From contig NZ_JAMQKC010000018.1 in NCBI RefSeq assembly GCF_028416595.1, positions 1-42,449 on the forward strand: a DNA stretch of 42,449 nucleotides, in the 5' to 3' direction. The notes beneath the pieces are model-generated. The model saw only the letters and a program-made list of their open reading frames with translations, was not told the DNA's origin and ran no database searches. Every line of letters starts with the position of its first letter. Position 1 is the first letter of the stretch. Source of the DNA: Aquibacillus salsiterrae. Lineage in GTDB: Bacteria > Bacillota > Bacilli > Bacillales > Amphibacillaceae. Made by a program: the position numbers and the translations under genes. This document shows positions 23,280 to 31,290 of this stretch, in pieces.

Positions 23280-24344
23280 ATGACAGTGAAAATCGGTGTA
23301 ATTGGTGCTGGTTCCATTTCAGACAGTCATTTACAATCTTACTCAAAAAATGCAGAGGCCGAAATTTATGCAATTTGTGATCTGAACGAACAACGAGCAC
23401 AGGAAAAAGCAAAAATATACCAAGCGACAAAAGTGTATAGAAGTTATCAGGACTTACTCCAAGACGAAAACGTGGAGGCTGTCAGCATTTGTACTTGGAA
23501 CAACTCGCATGCGGAAATTGCTATTGCTGCCTTAGATGCAGGTAAGCACGTTCTGGTCGAAAAGCCATTGTGTAAAACAGTAACAGAGGCGCTCCAGGTA
23601 GAAGAAGCGGTCAACCGAAATCAAAAGGTGTTACAAGTAGGCTTTGTGCGCCGGTATGCGACAAATACACAAATCATTAAACAATTCGTCGATTCCAATG
23701 ATTTAGGGGACATTTATTATGCAAAAGCGACTTGTCTCCGGAGACTAGGTAACCCCGGTGGTTGGTTTGCTGATAAAGAGCGGTCAGGTGGCGGTCCATT
23801 AATCGATTTAGGTGTGCATATTATTGATGTTTGCTGGTATTTAATGGGCAAGCCAAAGGTTGCGTCCGTAAGTGGCAACACATATGCGAGACTGGGTAAT
23901 CGTTCCAATGTTAAACACTTATCCTTTTACAAAGCGGCCGATTATGATCCTGACAAAAATACAGTTGAGGATTTAGCTAATGCCATCATTCGCTTTGAAA
24001 ATGGGGCATCGCTCATGGTCGATGTCAGTTTCACACTCCATGCCAAGGAAGACAGGATTTCGGTGAACTTGTATGGGGATAAAGGTGGCGCTGAACTTGA
24101 ACCAGCCCTGCACTTAATTACAGAAAAAAACGACATCATATTAAATGCAACACCACAAACTGATAGTGCCTCTTTCGATTTTGTCCAAGCTTTTCAAAAT
24201 GAAATTAATCATTTTATTGCTAGTGTCAAAGGGGAAAAAGAAACGTTAAGCCCAGTTCAAGACGGGGTTGAAATTATGAAAATCTTATGTGGTATTTATG
24301 AATCAAGTGAAAAGGGAAAGGAAATTCAATTAAACATTGACTGA
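23280..24344 (+). CDS. Gfo/Idh/MocA oxidoreductase 4
   Basis: A 354-residue, longest member of the set. It has the Rossmann motif IGVIGAGSISDSH, VEKPLCK with the catalytic Lys, and Asp176/His180 in LIDLGVHIIDV. An insertion around residues 205-230 (FYKAADYDPDKNTVED) fits the longer subfamily. GAGGGGGAGACGAAAT gives a strong ribosome binding site. A terminator follows 10 bases after the stop, so this gene closes the cluster's main transcript. It is likely to be an NAD(P)-dependent sugar dehydrogenase working with isomerase 2. Confidence 0.88.
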   Translation: MTVKIGVIGAGSISDSHLQSYSKNAEAEIYAICDLNEQRAQEKAKIYQATKVYRSYQDLLQDENVEAVSICTWNNSHAEIAIAALDAGKHVLVEKPLCKTVTEALQVEEAVNRNQKVLQVGFVRRYATNTQIIKQFVDSNDLGDIYYAKATCLRRLGNPGGWFADKERSGGGPLIDLGVHIIDVCWYLMGKPKVASVSGNTYARLGNRSNVKHLSFYKAADYDPDKNTVEDLANAIIRFENGASLMVDVSFTLHAKEDRISVNLYGDKGGAELEPALHLITEKNDIILNATPQTDSASFDFVQAFQNEINHFIASVKGEKETLSPVQDGVEIMKILCGIYESSEKGKEIQLNID

Positions 24345-24353
24345 GATAGGGAG

Positions 24354-24390
24354 TCTCTGACTTCAAAAAGAAGTCAGAGAATTCCTTTTT
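24354..24390 (+). terminator. Terminator closing the sugar cluster
   Basis: TCTCTGACTTC (24354-24364) and GAAGTCAGAGA (24370-24380) form a perfect 11-bp stem with an AAAAA loop, then ATTCCTTTTT. It lies only 38 bases before the MFS start, so it could also modulate read-through into that gene. Confidence 0.72.
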
Positions 24391-24427
24391 GCTTCCCAAA
24401 AAATCTGTCTTGGAAAGGTACCTTTTT

Positions 24428-25558
24428 ATGATTTGGTTAATGAGGACATTTTATTTTAATTTTTTCTTATCAGTAGGAGCATTTCAATTCGTCAACTTAT
24501 TTTATGTTAATTTTGGACTAAACTCTGGTCAAATCGGGTTATTGTTTGCAATAGGTCCATTTGTATTAATGTTTGCGCAGCCGTTATGGGGACTTATCAC
24601 CGATTTCTTAGGCTCCCCGAAGCTAACCTTGATCATCATGACAATCGGAGCTACGATTACGGCGTTATTTTTTCCGTTAGCCACCGGATTTACGCACTTA
24701 TTACTATTAAATATAGGATATTTTTTCTTTCAAAGTGCTATTCCACCGATTGCTGATGTGACGGTAATCTCCTTATTAGATGATACGGATGATTACGGGA
24801 AAATTCGGCTCTGGGGCTCGCTTGGATATGCCGTTAGCGTGTTGGTGATTGGGCGCCTATTGGATCTTTTCGGTCTCACCACCTTATTCTTCTTGCACAG
24901 TGCGTTTCTACTTGTGGCCTTCTTACTTGTGCTGAAAATACCGATAAAGGCGAATAGTAAAAAACGCTTTAAAGCGGTCGAGGCTGTCGGTTTATTCAAG
25001 AATCGGACGTTTATTGCCCTGTTACTTTTTAGTTTTTTCTTACAGCTGACTGTTCATGCAAATAACTCTTTTTATGCCATCTACCTACAAAATCTCGGTT
25101 CGACGGTGACGATTGTTGGCATTGCTTTATTAATCAAGTCTATCTTAGAAATCCCGTTTTTTGCCATGTCAAAGAAATTAATGGATAAATATTCCTATCC
25201 TGTTTTATTGTCATTAGTTGCAGTCATGTATGCGATCAGATGGCTCTTCTTAGGATTTAGCAACGAAATTTCAGTGTTGGTTGGCTCGCAAATTTTGTTA
25301 AGCTTATCTTTTAGTATCCAATATTTTGTAGCTGTTGCTTATGTTAATGCAATCACTCCACCTAACTATCGTGCAACCGGCCAAACAATTTACTGGGCTG
25401 TTACGCTAGGTTTAAGCGGTGTAGTTGGTAATTTGTTGGCAGGCTGGCTGCTGAACTATGTCACGATTTCCAGTATGTACAAGATAGCGATGGTAGTTGC
25501 ATTATTAGCAGTTCCTTTGATTTGGTTAAAACCTTTTATCGAGGAAAGTATAGGATAA
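24428..25558 (+). CDS. MFS sugar transporter (LacY/nucleoside-symporter-like)
   Basis: A 376-residue, 12-span major facilitator of the MFS_1-like group that includes LacY-type and YwbF-type proteins (early VNLFYVNFGLNSGQIG, then LLFAIGPFVLMFAQPLWG). ATG 24428 is chosen for GGAAAGG nine bases upstream; in-frame TTGs at 24389 and 24410 lack this. It probably moves a sugar or glycoside by proton symport, offering a second uptake or an export route for the cluster. It sits just after a terminator, so its transcription depends on read-through or on a promoter inside that short gap. Confidence 0.82.
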   Translation: MIWLMRTFYFNFFLSVGAFQFVNLFYVNFGLNSGQIGLLFAIGPFVLMFAQPLWGLITDFLGSPKLTLIIMTIGATITALFFPLATGFTHLLLLNIGYFFFQSAIPPIADVTVISLLDDTDDYGKIRLWGSLGYAVSVLVIGRLLDLFGLTTLFFLHSAFLLVAFLLVLKIPIKANSKKRFKAVEAVGLFKNRTFIALLLFSFFLQLTVHANNSFYAIYLQNLGSTVTIVGIALLIKSILEIPFFAMSKKLMDKYSYPVLLSLVAVMYAIRWLFLGFSNEISVLVGSQILLSLSFSIQYFVAVAYVNAITPPNYRATGQTIYWAVTLGLSGVVGNLLAGWLLNYVTISSMYKIAMVVALLAVPLIWLKPFIEESIG

Positions 25559-25614
25559 AGTTGTTATCTAGGAATCAATTGTGGTTAGGTTTTAAATATT
25601 GTTATAGCTGTCCA

Positions 25615-25700
25615 ATAATTGTATAGCACCGAGCGCCTATCCCCTTAAGGCATTCATTGAAATATAGCAAAGAGCACCACAGATATTTCGCTTAGCTTGT
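25615..25700. repeat. Highly diverged copy of the dispersed repeat
   Basis: The order of motifs AGCGCCTA-CCCCTTAAGG...GCAAAGAGC-CCAC...CTTGTCAGGG mirrors the dispersed repeat at 39028, with many changes. The rest of the 200-base gap shows nothing recognisable. Confidence 0.4.
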
Positions 25701-25758
25701 CAGGGATAAATAAGTGTTACTTGAAATTTTGTTATTTATCAGTTATGAAAAAGAGCTG

Positions 25759-26394
25759 CTAGTCAGTAATAATTAATCCGATTAAGGAAGCGAATCGAAC
25801 GGCCTGGTCTTGAGATACTTTACACCCATTTAAGTTTTCTAACGAGACAGTTAATGTTTCAAATGTTGATGTGCTAATGTCTATTCCTTTTAAGGCAGTT
25901 TGTTCAAAACTTGCTTCGTTCAAGTCACAAGCTAGAAATTCAAGCTTTTTTAATTTACAATCATAAAAGTCTGCTTGGACGAGGGAGGTGTCATGGTAGA
26001 TGACTTTCTCTATCTTTGAATTCCCGAATCCTGCAAGCTTTAACAAGCAATCTTTAAACCTTACATTTCCGATACTAGATTCCGTTAAATCTACACCTAA
26101 TAATTTACAGTTTATGAATTCGACGCGATGAATCGATGCATTTCTCAATACCGCATTAGATAAGTCGCAATTTTCAAATCGCACGTCGGTAATGTCTATG
26201 TGACGTAAGTCTGTTTGATTAAATGTACAGTTTTTGATGACTACATTTGATAACCTCGCCTTTTCCAATACCTCATTTTCAAAGTTTGAATCGATTATTT
26301 GACAGTTGTCAAATTCAGGATCTTCTTCATAGAAAAGATCAGCAAAACGCTTTATTGGTAATTCTTTTGCTACTTTTGGTAGATCAATTTTCAT
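25759..26394 (-). CDS. Pentapeptide-repeat protein (Qnr-like group)
   Basis: A 211-residue protein built of repeated five-residue units of the A(D/N)LXX type (for example CDLSNAVLRNASI, CKLLGVDLTESSI, CDLNEASFEQTAL), which fold into a right-handed beta-helix. Some chromosomal proteins of this kind in Gram-positive bacteria resemble Qnr, which mimics DNA and shields gyrase from quinolones. Length (~215) is compatible with Qnr, but resistance is not shown. AGGAAGAGG precedes ATG 26394. It lies 75 bases downstream of a DHA2 efflux pump on the same strand, so the two may be one drug-response unit. Confidence 0.82.
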   Translation of the reverse strand: MKIDLPKVAKELPIKRFADLFYEEDPEFDNCQIIDSNFENEVLEKARLSNVVIKNCTFNQTDLRHIDITDVRFENCDLSNAVLRNASIHRVEFINCKLLGVDLTESSIGNVRFKDCLLKLAGFGNSKIEKVIYHDTSLVQADFYDCKLKKLEFLACDLNEASFEQTALKGIDISTSTFETLTVSLENLNGCKVSQDQAVRFASLIGLIITD

Positions 26395-26469
26395 AGATAT
26401 GCCTCTTCCTACTGTTAAATTGTTTCTTTAAATAGTAAATAAAGTGAAAATTAATTTCCAGCCTAAAGG

Positions 26470-27927
26470 TTACTGAATTTCTGGCGCCTGCTCCACACGT
26501 TTGATAAAGAAAGATAATAATAGACTGATGATTCCTATAATGATGATAGCAAAGTAGGTGTCATTAATTCCTTGGATGGATGCTTCCATTACCATTTGTG
26601 CTTTTGTTCCACCATTCGTACCAGCCCCTGCGATAATTTCCTCAAAATGTGATTTTGTTCGGTTTGTCATGATCGTCACGAGCAACGAAGTGCCAATTGC
26701 GCCTGCTACCTGTCTTGCTGTGTTGGAAATTGCTGTTCCGTGGGCGTGTAAACTTGCTGGTAATTGGTTTAGTCCGGCTGTTTGAATCGGCATTAAAAAT
26801 AAAGCCATTCCAATTCGGCGACCTGCATACATCCAAATAAGGTATTGATAGCTGGTTGCATCGGTTAAAGTGGTAAAACCGTATGTTGTAACTAGTATAA
26901 TAGTAATCCCGATTACGGATAACCATTTTGCTCCGAAACGATCAAATAGTTTTCCAACTACAGGACTTAACAATCCCATCAAAAGTGCACCAGGGAACAT
27001 GAGTACACCAGCCTCTAAAGCAGTAAAACCACGGGCATTTTGTAAATACAATGGTAAGAGAATCATATCGGCATACATGACCATTGTGATGATGGAATTA
27101 ATGATCGTCGTTAAGGAAAACATAGGATATTTAAAGGCACGAAGATCTAGGAATGGTTTGCTAGAAACCAATTGTCTCCAGGTGAAAAGACCAATCACTA
27201 GGACACCAATAGTAAGAGAAAGGATTACTTCACGATTAGACCAACCTTCAGTGCCTGCCTCGCTAAATCCGTAAAGAAGCCCCCCAAATCCAATCGTTGA
27301 CAAAACAAGACTAATAAAGTCAAGTTTACTTTGGTCTGTTTCTGAGACGTTTTTAAGAAAAATAAACCCACAGATAATGAGTGCGATAATAAATGGTATT
27401 AGCCCATAAAACAAGATTTTCCATGGATACACATCCAAAACGTAGCCTGTCAGTGTTGGGCCGACAGCTGGAGCGAAAATAATTGCCAGGCCGACTGTAC
27501 CCATTGCCGTCCCGCGTTTATGTGGTGGGAAAAGGGTCAACACAACATTCATTAATAGTGGCATTGTTATTCCGGTTGACGCTGCTTGTATGAGTCTTCC
27601 AGTAAGTAAGATAGGAAAAGTCGTTGCAACAGCAGAGACTAGCGTTCCGGCTAGAAAAATGAACATGGATGTTAGGAATAATTGGCGTGTCGTAAATCGC
27701 TTCATTAAGAAGCCGGTCACCGGTATAAGTACACCATTGACTAACATATATCCAGTAGTAAGCCATTGGCCAGTCGAAGCCTCGATTTGAAAATCCTCCA
27801 TCAAGGTGGGCAAGGCAATCGTCATCGTTGTTTGGTTAAAGATTGTAAAGAAGGCACCTAAAATCATTATTGACAAGACAGGTCCTTTTTTGATTACAGT
27901 GGTGTTTGTTGTCGTATTACTACTCAC
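26470..27927 (-). CDS. DHA2-family multidrug efflux MFS transporter
   Basis: A 485-residue, 14-span major facilitator of the DHA2 (EmrB/QacA/LmrB) family. It shows the early NQTTMTIALPTLMEDF and the family's GRLIQAASTGITMPL, with motif C around FAPAVGPTLTGY. It should export cationic or lipophilic drugs by proton antiport. The gene is divergent from a TetR regulator 865 bases away, a common regulator-pump pairing, though a 52-bp repeat array lies between them. AGGAAAGGATG is upstream of ATG 27927. The substrate is unknown. Confidence 0.9.
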   Translation of the reverse strand: MSSNTTTNTTVIKKGPVLSIMILGAFFTIFNQTTMTIALPTLMEDFQIEASTGQWLTTGYMLVNGVLIPVTGFLMKRFTTRQLFLTSMFIFLAGTLVSAVATTFPILLTGRLIQAASTGITMPLLMNVVLTLFPPHKRGTAMGTVGLAIIFAPAVGPTLTGYVLDVYPWKILFYGLIPFIIALIICGFIFLKNVSETDQSKLDFISLVLSTIGFGGLLYGFSEAGTEGWSNREVILSLTIGVLVIGLFTWRQLVSSKPFLDLRAFKYPMFSLTTIINSIITMVMYADMILLPLYLQNARGFTALEAGVLMFPGALLMGLLSPVVGKLFDRFGAKWLSVIGITIILVTTYGFTTLTDATSYQYLIWMYAGRRIGMALFLMPIQTAGLNQLPASLHAHGTAISNTARQVAGAIGTSLLVTIMTNRTKSHFEEIIAGAGTNGGTKAQMVMEASIQGINDTYFAIIIIGIISLLLSFFIKRVEQAPEIQ

Positions 27928-27955
27928 ACTTTTTCATCCTTTCCTAGTTGTTGAT

Positions 27956-27984
27956 AATTTACAAAGTGTAGTATAATTTACAAA
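27956..27984. promoter_or_regulatory. Direct repeats in the efflux-pump promoter region
   Basis: AATTTACAAA occurs at 27956-27965 and again at 27975-27984, 19 bases apart, about 30-57 bases upstream of the pump start. TATACT on the minus strand between them could be a -10 box. They may be a regulator site. The remaining gap to 28137 shows no other feature. Confidence 0.35.
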
Positions 27985-28137
27985 ACATAAATTAAATTAT
28001 AAAAGTAAAAAAAGGTAGTTACAACATACAGATGGATAGAATGTGTTAAATATTTAACATAAATAGGCTGTGTGTTGATTAACAAAGATAAATAAGACAT
28101 TTCAAATCATGGTGTTGTTTATTTTAAAAGAAGCAAA

Positions 28138-28218
28138 AAATCTTTGTGCAAAGAGCGCCACGTCAGGTCTTGTCTTATGTCTGCCTTAGTCTAGCAAGGC
28201 GCCCTGCGCTTTTCTTAA
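28138..28218. repeat. Half copy of the dispersed repeat, left of the 52-bp array
   Basis: CAAAGAGCGCCACGTCAGG, TCTTGTCTTATG and CAAGGCGCCCTGCGCTTTTCTT correspond to the right half of the repeat unit at 39028. The array begins 24 bases further on. Confidence 0.65.
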
Positions 28219-28241
28219 TAAAAAATCTCAGCATTCACCCA

Positions 28242-28697
28242 GTCCGAATCGAGGTTGAATTCGGACAGGGAAGAGCGAATCTGAGTTGATTGAGTCCGAA
28301 TCGAGGGTGAATTCGGACAGGGAAGAGCGAATCCGAGTTGATTGAGTCCGAATCGAGGTTGAATTCGGACAGGGAAGAGCGAATCCGAGTTGATTGAGTC
28401 CGAATCGAGGGTGAATTCGGACAGGGAAGAGCGAATCTGAGTTGATTGAGTCTGAATCGAGGGTGAATTCGGACAGGGAAGAGCGAATCCGAGTTGATTG
28501 AGTCCGAATCGAGGTTGAATTCGGACAGGGAAGAGCGAATCTGAGTTGATTGAGTCCGAATTGAGGGTGAATTCGGACAGGGAAGAGCGAATCTGTGTTA
28601 ATTGAGTCCGAATTGAGGGTGAATTCGGACAGGGAAGAGCGAATCTGAGTTGATTGAGTCCGAATTGAGGGTGAATTCGGACAGGGAAGAGCGAATC
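28242..28697. repeat. Tandem array of nine 52-bp units with internal palindromes
   Basis: GTCCGAAT recurs every 52 bases (28242, 28294, and so on) and GAATTCGGAC follows each time, nine units in all. Each unit holds GTCCGAAT-N9-ATTCGGAC (a perfect 8-bp inverted repeat in most units, 25 bases in total) and a 27-base linker such as AGGGAAGAGCGAATC plus GAGTTGATTGA. Units differ only at a few positions (C/T after GAAT, G/T in GAGGG/GAGGT). All frames are open on the minus strand because of composition, not because of coding. It lies between divergent pump and regulator genes. Confidence 0.95.
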
Positions 28698-28699
28698 CC

Positions 28700-28775
28700 G
28701 CTCATCCGCCATTACGAGGCTTGACTTAGCTTGCCTTAGGCTGGGTAAGTCGCGACTTGCGCTTTTCTTAATAGA
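28700..28775. repeat. Half copy of the dispersed repeat, right of the 52-bp array
   Basis: CCGCCATTACGAGGCTTG and the terminal TTGCGCTTTTCTTA match the right half of the dispersed unit, most closely the version at 42234. It ends 16 bases before the TetR start and is followed by GAGGAG. Confidence 0.55.
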
Positions 28776-28791
28776 AAGAGGAGATGAGTTA

Positions 28792-29385
28792 GTGAAGGAC
28801 CAACGGAAACAAACAGATCTACGAGTTGTTCGAACGCGGTATATGTTGAAAAATGCTCTAATTGAACTGTTACAAGAAGTGGATGTAAAAAAAATCACTG
28901 TAAACCGTCTTGCGCAACGGGCTACCATTAATCGTGTAACTTTCTATCACCATTATCACGATATTTCCGATATGCTAGAAAAGTTGGCTGATGAAATGAT
29001 TGACGAGATTTCTGAAGTTTTAGGAGAACCGGCAGCTGCTCCAGAGTCTAATCATGAACAAAATCTAGAAATGCTGGAGAAATTCCTTTGCCATGTAGCG
29101 GAAAATGCCAAGTTTTATCAAACGATCCTTGGTTCGAGGGGGATTCCGATTTTTAAAGATCGTTTAGTAACATTTTTAACACGGTGGATGGTGATGAGGA
29201 TAGATAGTAAGGGGAGTAACTCCTTCATTCAAAAGGCAGAAATTCAAAAGGATATTTTATTGTGGTATGATTCAGCCGCGATAATTGGTACGATTGAAGC
29301 GTGGCTGCGGAACGGCATGCCTTATACACCAGCCTATTTAGCTAAGCAATTTTATTTAATTCATCAACGCTTGATGGAGGTTTAG
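28792..29385 (+). CDS. TetR/AcrR-family regulator
   Basis: A 197-residue protein with an N-terminal TetR helix-turn-helix (about residues 10-57: LIELLQEVDVKKITVNRLAQ, then RVTFYHHYHDISDMLEK) and a helical ligand-binding domain of the type with a conserved WLRNGMPYTP near the C-terminus. GTG 28792 is preceded by GAGGAG nine bases earlier. It is divergent from the DHA2 pump and pentapeptide genes and is the likely repressor of that unit. The nearest operator candidate is the direct repeat at 27956; a site in the repeat array would be unusual. Confidence 0.85.
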   Translation: MKDQRKQTDLRVVRTRYMLKNALIELLQEVDVKKITVNRLAQRATINRVTFYHHYHDISDMLEKLADEMIDEISEVLGEPAAAPESNHEQNLEMLEKFLCHVAENAKFYQTILGSRGIPIFKDRLVTFLTRWMVMRIDSKGSNSFIQKAEIQKDILLWYDSAAIIGTIEAWLRNGMPYTPAYLAKQFYLIHQRLMEV

Positions 29386-29554
29386 GTTCTAATCAGGTGC
29401 TGGTACAAGCCAAATGACAATTCCATGAAACTACTGACACCTAAGCCTAAAAAGGGCGACGGCGACACCAATGCACAAGGTTCCTAGGAGTACCAAGTGA
29501 AATGCCAACCAGTTAAATTTCGGCAAACAATTTTCTCTCCTTTAGACATAAGCT
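29382..29554 (-). pseudogene. Possible remnant of a small membrane protein gene
   Basis: On the minus strand ATG 29554 gives MSKGEKIV. One base out of frame follows LPKFNWLAFHLVLLGTLCIG, which looks like a membrane segment, and after another shift GVSSFMELSFGLYQHLIRT to a stop overlapping the TetR end. Two frameshifts would be needed, so this is at best a dead gene. The family is not recognised. The rest of the 480-base gap up to 29800 shows nothing else clear. Confidence 0.25.
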
Positions 29555-29814
29555 TTTCTGAATTATGATCGATGTAATTTGGTAAGGGGCTTAGGGTCAG
29601 TCTACATATCTCCTTCAATATATAGTGGAAATCTACAATAAATCACCTATCCTTTTTGAAAAAGCTCGGTCGTAATGGTTCGTTAATGACGATAAACATG
29701 AACTGCCGAATAATCTAAATCTAGTTTGGATTCGCAATCAATTTAAAAATGTCCTGTAGACTGTTTGCAAATAAGGACAAAAAATACGATGAATAAAGAT
29801 ATTTATTATTTTGC

Positions 29815-29851
29815 TATAATCCTTTACTATAGTGGTATAAAACGCTTTCAA
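29815..29851 (+). promoter_or_regulatory. rhaB promoter -10 and cre-like site
   Basis: TATAAT at 29815-29820 is a likely -10 box, though no good -35 was found. TATAAAACGCTTTCA at 29836-29850 has a perfect right cre half (CGCTTTCA) but a poor left half. A CcpA roadblock just after the start point is possible. Confidence 0.4.
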
Positions 29852-29865
29852 TAAGGGGTGAGGGT

Positions 29866-31275
29866 ATGAGCAAATGCAGTATAGCAATTGATATTGGTGC
29901 ATCGAGCGGACGGCTAATTGCAGGCTATATCGAAAATAGTCAATTGCAGCTAGTGGAAATTCATCGATTTGAAAATAAGTTAGTTGAAAAGAACGGCCAT
30001 TTTTGTTGGGATATCGAGAAGCTTTTTTCAGAAATTAAAACAGGCATTGGTCGGTGTAAGAGCCAGGGGTTTACCCCGGTAAGTATCGGGATTGATACGT
30101 GGGCTGTCGATTTTGTTTTACTTGATGAAAACGATCAGCTGTTAACAGATGCTGTTGCATACCGTGACCCACGTACAGACGGGATGATGGAAGAGGTTTT
30201 CCAAAAAGTAAGTAAAGAAAGATTATATTTGGAAACAGGTATTCAGTTTCAAAAGTTTAATACAATTTACCAACTTTATTACTTAAACATGCATCAACCG
30301 GAAGTATTACAAAAGGCCAAGTCATTTCTGATGATACCGGATTATCTTAATTTTCTGCTAACAGGTAAGAAGGTGAATGAATATACGAATGCAACCTCTA
30401 CGCAATTAGTCAATGCGTTCACGAAAAAATGGGATATCGAGTTACTCAATCAGCTAGGCATTAACACACAGATGTTCCAAGCTATTTTGCCTCCAAAAAC
30501 AAAGTTAGGAAACTTAAGGGAAGAATTGGTCGAAGAATTCGGCTTTGACATGGAGGTCATTTTACCTGCTACTCATGATACCGGTTCTGCAGTGCTAGCA
30601 GTACCAGAAGTAAATAACACGATTTATATTAGCTCAGGAACGTGGTCGCTTATTGGTGTCGAAAACAAGTTCCCAATTTGTGTAACGAAAGCACTGGATT
30701 ACAATTTCACCAATGAGGGTGGGGTAGACTATCGTTATCGGTTTTTAAAAAACATCATGGGACTTTGGATGATTCAAGAAGTGAAACGAAACTATAACGA
30801 TCAATATGATTTTGCCGAGTTTGTTAAGCTTGCCAATGAAGCGAATAATTTTTCAGCAAAAGTTAATGTCGATGATGACCGCTTCCTAAAGCCAGATAAC
30901 ATGATTGAAGAAATTCAAAAGTATTGCATGGAAACGAATCAAGATGTGCCAAATACACCTGGTGAAGTGGCAAAGTGTGTGTTTGATAGTCTAGCAGTTA
31001 GCTACCAAACAGCGATTAATCAAATTGAAGAAATCTATGAAACAGAATTTGCAACAATCAACGTTATTGGCGGAGGCTGTCAAAATGAAATGTTAAATCA
31101 ACTAATTGCCGATACGACTAACAAGGAAGTAGTAGCTGGGCCTGTCGAAGCTACTGCAATCGGGAATATCGTTGCCCAGCTGCTAGCACTAGGTGACATA
31201 GACGATATAAACGAAGCGAGAAACTTAGTTAAACAATCCTTTGAAATGAAAAAGTATCAAGCCATAACGGCATAA
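29866..31275 (+). CDS. rhaB: Rhamnulokinase
   Basis: A 469-residue FGGY-family kinase. The N-terminal IDIGASSGR (about residues 8-16) is the ATP-phosphate loop, GIDTWAVDF is typical of rhamnulokinases, and THDTGSAV contains the catalytic Asp (about residue 238). It converts L-rhamnulose to L-rhamnulose 1-phosphate with ATP. It is the first gene of the rhamnose unit, 15 bases before rhaA. AAGGGGTGAGGGT precedes the ATG. Bacillus subtilis carries the same genes in a different order, with rhaM, which is absent here. Confidence 0.93.
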   Translation: MSKCSIAIDIGASSGRLIAGYIENSQLQLVEIHRFENKLVEKNGHFCWDIEKLFSEIKTGIGRCKSQGFTPVSIGIDTWAVDFVLLDENDQLLTDAVAYRDPRTDGMMEEVFQKVSKERLYLETGIQFQKFNTIYQLYYLNMHQPEVLQKAKSFLMIPDYLNFLLTGKKVNEYTNATSTQLVNAFTKKWDIELLNQLGINTQMFQAILPPKTKLGNLREELVEEFGFDMEVILPATHDTGSAVLAVPEVNNTIYISSGTWSLIGVENKFPICVTKALDYNFTNEGGVDYRYRFLKNIMGLWMIQEVKRNYNDQYDFAEFVKLANEANNFSAKVNVDDDRFLKPDNMIEEIQKYCMETNQDVPNTPGEVAKCVFDSLAVSYQTAINQIEEIYETEFATINVIGGGCQNEMLNQLIADTTNKEVVAGPVEATAIGNIVAQLLALGDIDDINEARNLVKQSFEMKKYQAITA

Positions 31276-31290
31276 ACGGGAGGAAATTAC

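Noticed and set aside
28242-28697. CRISPR array
   Set aside because: The sequences between palindromes are identical in every unit, so there are no unique spacers, and no cas gene is present.
28215-28928. A 237-codon open frame on the minus strand across the 52-bp array
   Set aside because: The unit length is not a multiple of three, so the frame cycles through all three readings of a stop-poor repeat. It also runs antisense into the TetR gene and has no convincing ribosome binding site.
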